A stretch of DNA of 5,034 bases, from NCBI GenBank assembly GCA_937916125.1, contig CALGGE010000063.1:1-5034 (forward strand), written 5' to 3'. A program made the translations under genes and the position numbers. The first letter of the stretch is position 1; every line of letters starts with the position of its first letter. This stretch comes from an uncultured Elusimicrobia bacterium. Its GTDB lineage: Bacteria; Elusimicrobiota; Endomicrobiia; Endomicrobiales; Endomicrobiaceae. The notes under the pieces are model-generated. The model saw only the letters and a program-made list of their open reading frames with translations. It was not told the DNA's origin and searched no databases. Below are positions 4,805-5,034 of the stretch, one piece after another.

Positions 4805-4940
4805 ATTTAAAATTTATTTGAGAAGTTTTCTAAAAACTTTGATGATTAACGGTTTTTCGTTGAGACAGTTTGGGATTAGTTTGTCGAGTTTTTCGCTTTT
4901 GTAGTTTCCATACATTCATCCCTCTATACATCCATCCCTC
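4805..4940. repeat. ~137-nt direct repeat, right copy
   Basis: Same orientation as 2634-2770, offset 2170 nt, with a core of about 86% identity over 96 nt (4818-4913). Its right part carries two copies of the short phrase CATCCCTC (around 4917 and 4933). Similar phrases occur at 2620-2627 and 2761-2770, so the repeat ends in a degenerate ATCCATCCCTC minisatellite. Confidence 0.85.
4814..4915 (-). pseudogene. 33-codon ORF homologous to the tail of the ORF at 2632-2853
   Basis: Reads MYGNYKSEKLDKLIPN, then CLNEKPLIIKV and a basic end, stop TAA at 4816-4814. The frame is the same as in the left repeat copy. An in-frame TGA sits directly before its ATG, so no longer version exists here. GAGGG lies about 6 nt before the ATG, so translation is conceivable. 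Most likely it is a truncated gene tail carried by the repeat, but a genuine micro-protein cannot be excluded. Confidence 0.35.
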
Positions 4941-4980
4941 AAAAATCGCCTTGCGATTTTTATTGTCGTTGCCATTCCGT

Positions 4981-5015
4981 CTGTCATGCTGAGCTTGTCG
5001 AAGCATCTCGTCGTT
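4981..5015 (+). repeat. 35-nt interspersed repeat, copy 2
   Basis: Starts CTGTCATGCTGAGCTTGTCG and ends CTCGTCGTT. It differs from 858-892 at two positions. Here it runs directly into the CATTGTA array. Its reverse strand creates an open frame reaching from 5018 to 4830, which I regard as repeat noise. Confidence 0.87.
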
Positions 5016-5034
5016 CATTGTACATTGTACATCA
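5016..5034. repeat. 7-nt tandem repeat CATTGTA, cut by the window end
   Basis: Two perfect CATTGTA units (5016-5029) and the beginning of a third (CATCA). It is preceded by CGTTs in the same way as the array at 74. The array may continue past the window end. Confidence 0.85.

Noticed and set aside
4830..5018. 62-codon - strand ORF with MLRQAQHD near its start
   Set aside because: It is made of the 35-nt interspersed repeat plus the right ~137-nt repeat in another frame; LRQAQHD-type peptides are a known artefact of this repeat. The frame conserved between repeat copies is a different one (4814-4915).

Overview
The window is about 5 kb of AT-rich bacterial DNA with four solid protein genes separated by repeat-filled intergenic stretches. 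It reads as an accessory region. Class III prepilin-type signals, strong Shine-Dalgarno sites before three of the four genes, low GC and many interspersed repeats (including the CTGTCATGCTGAGCTTGTCG family) argue against a typical Bacteroidetes genome, where Shine-Dalgarno use is weak. A gut or uncultured lineage such as Elusimicrobiota/Endomicrobia is my best guess, at low confidence, because nothing here is a phylogenetic marker.

Layout: (1) 1-200, tandem 8-nt and 7-nt repeats, then a perfect small hairpin in the leader of (2) a type IV pilin-like gene on + (201-704), closed by a clear intrinsic terminator (738-775). (3) 776-1144, repeat-derived intergenic DNA. (4) On the - strand, an AAA ATPase with a DUF4143/PD-(D/E)XK-type C-terminus (1145-2485), convergent with the pilin. 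Its last eleven or so codons lie inside the repeat array. Its upstream region (2498-2590) holds a sigma70-like promoter, a perfect dyad over the -10 box, and three near-identical elements spaced exactly 33 nt. (5) 2632-2853, a small - strand ORF of unknown function whose 3' half belongs to a ~137-nt repeat. (6) 3918-4550 and 2875-3909, both -, a darT-darG toxin-antitoxin operon: a DNA ADP-ribosyltransferase toxin followed 8 nt later by its macrodomain antitoxin. (7) 4551-5034, the probable darT promoter, a 9-nt minisatellite, the second copy of the ~137-nt repeat, and further copies of the repeat modules seen at the left end.

How it fits together: DarT is expected to ADP-ribosylate thymidine in single-stranded DNA, and DarG to remove the mark and bind DarT. 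The family is known from anti-phage defence and TA stabilisation. The two genes and the darT upstream region lie between two direct copies of the ~137-nt repeat, so the TA system looks like a cassette inserted or exchanged through repeats, and recombination between the copies would delete it. The neighbouring DUF4143 ATPase, another accessory family, has its own promoter and elaborate upstream sequence. The sampled TA and ATPase lines are much more AT-rich than the pilin gene (roughly 22-28% versus about 40% GC in 60-base samples), consistent with separate acquisition.
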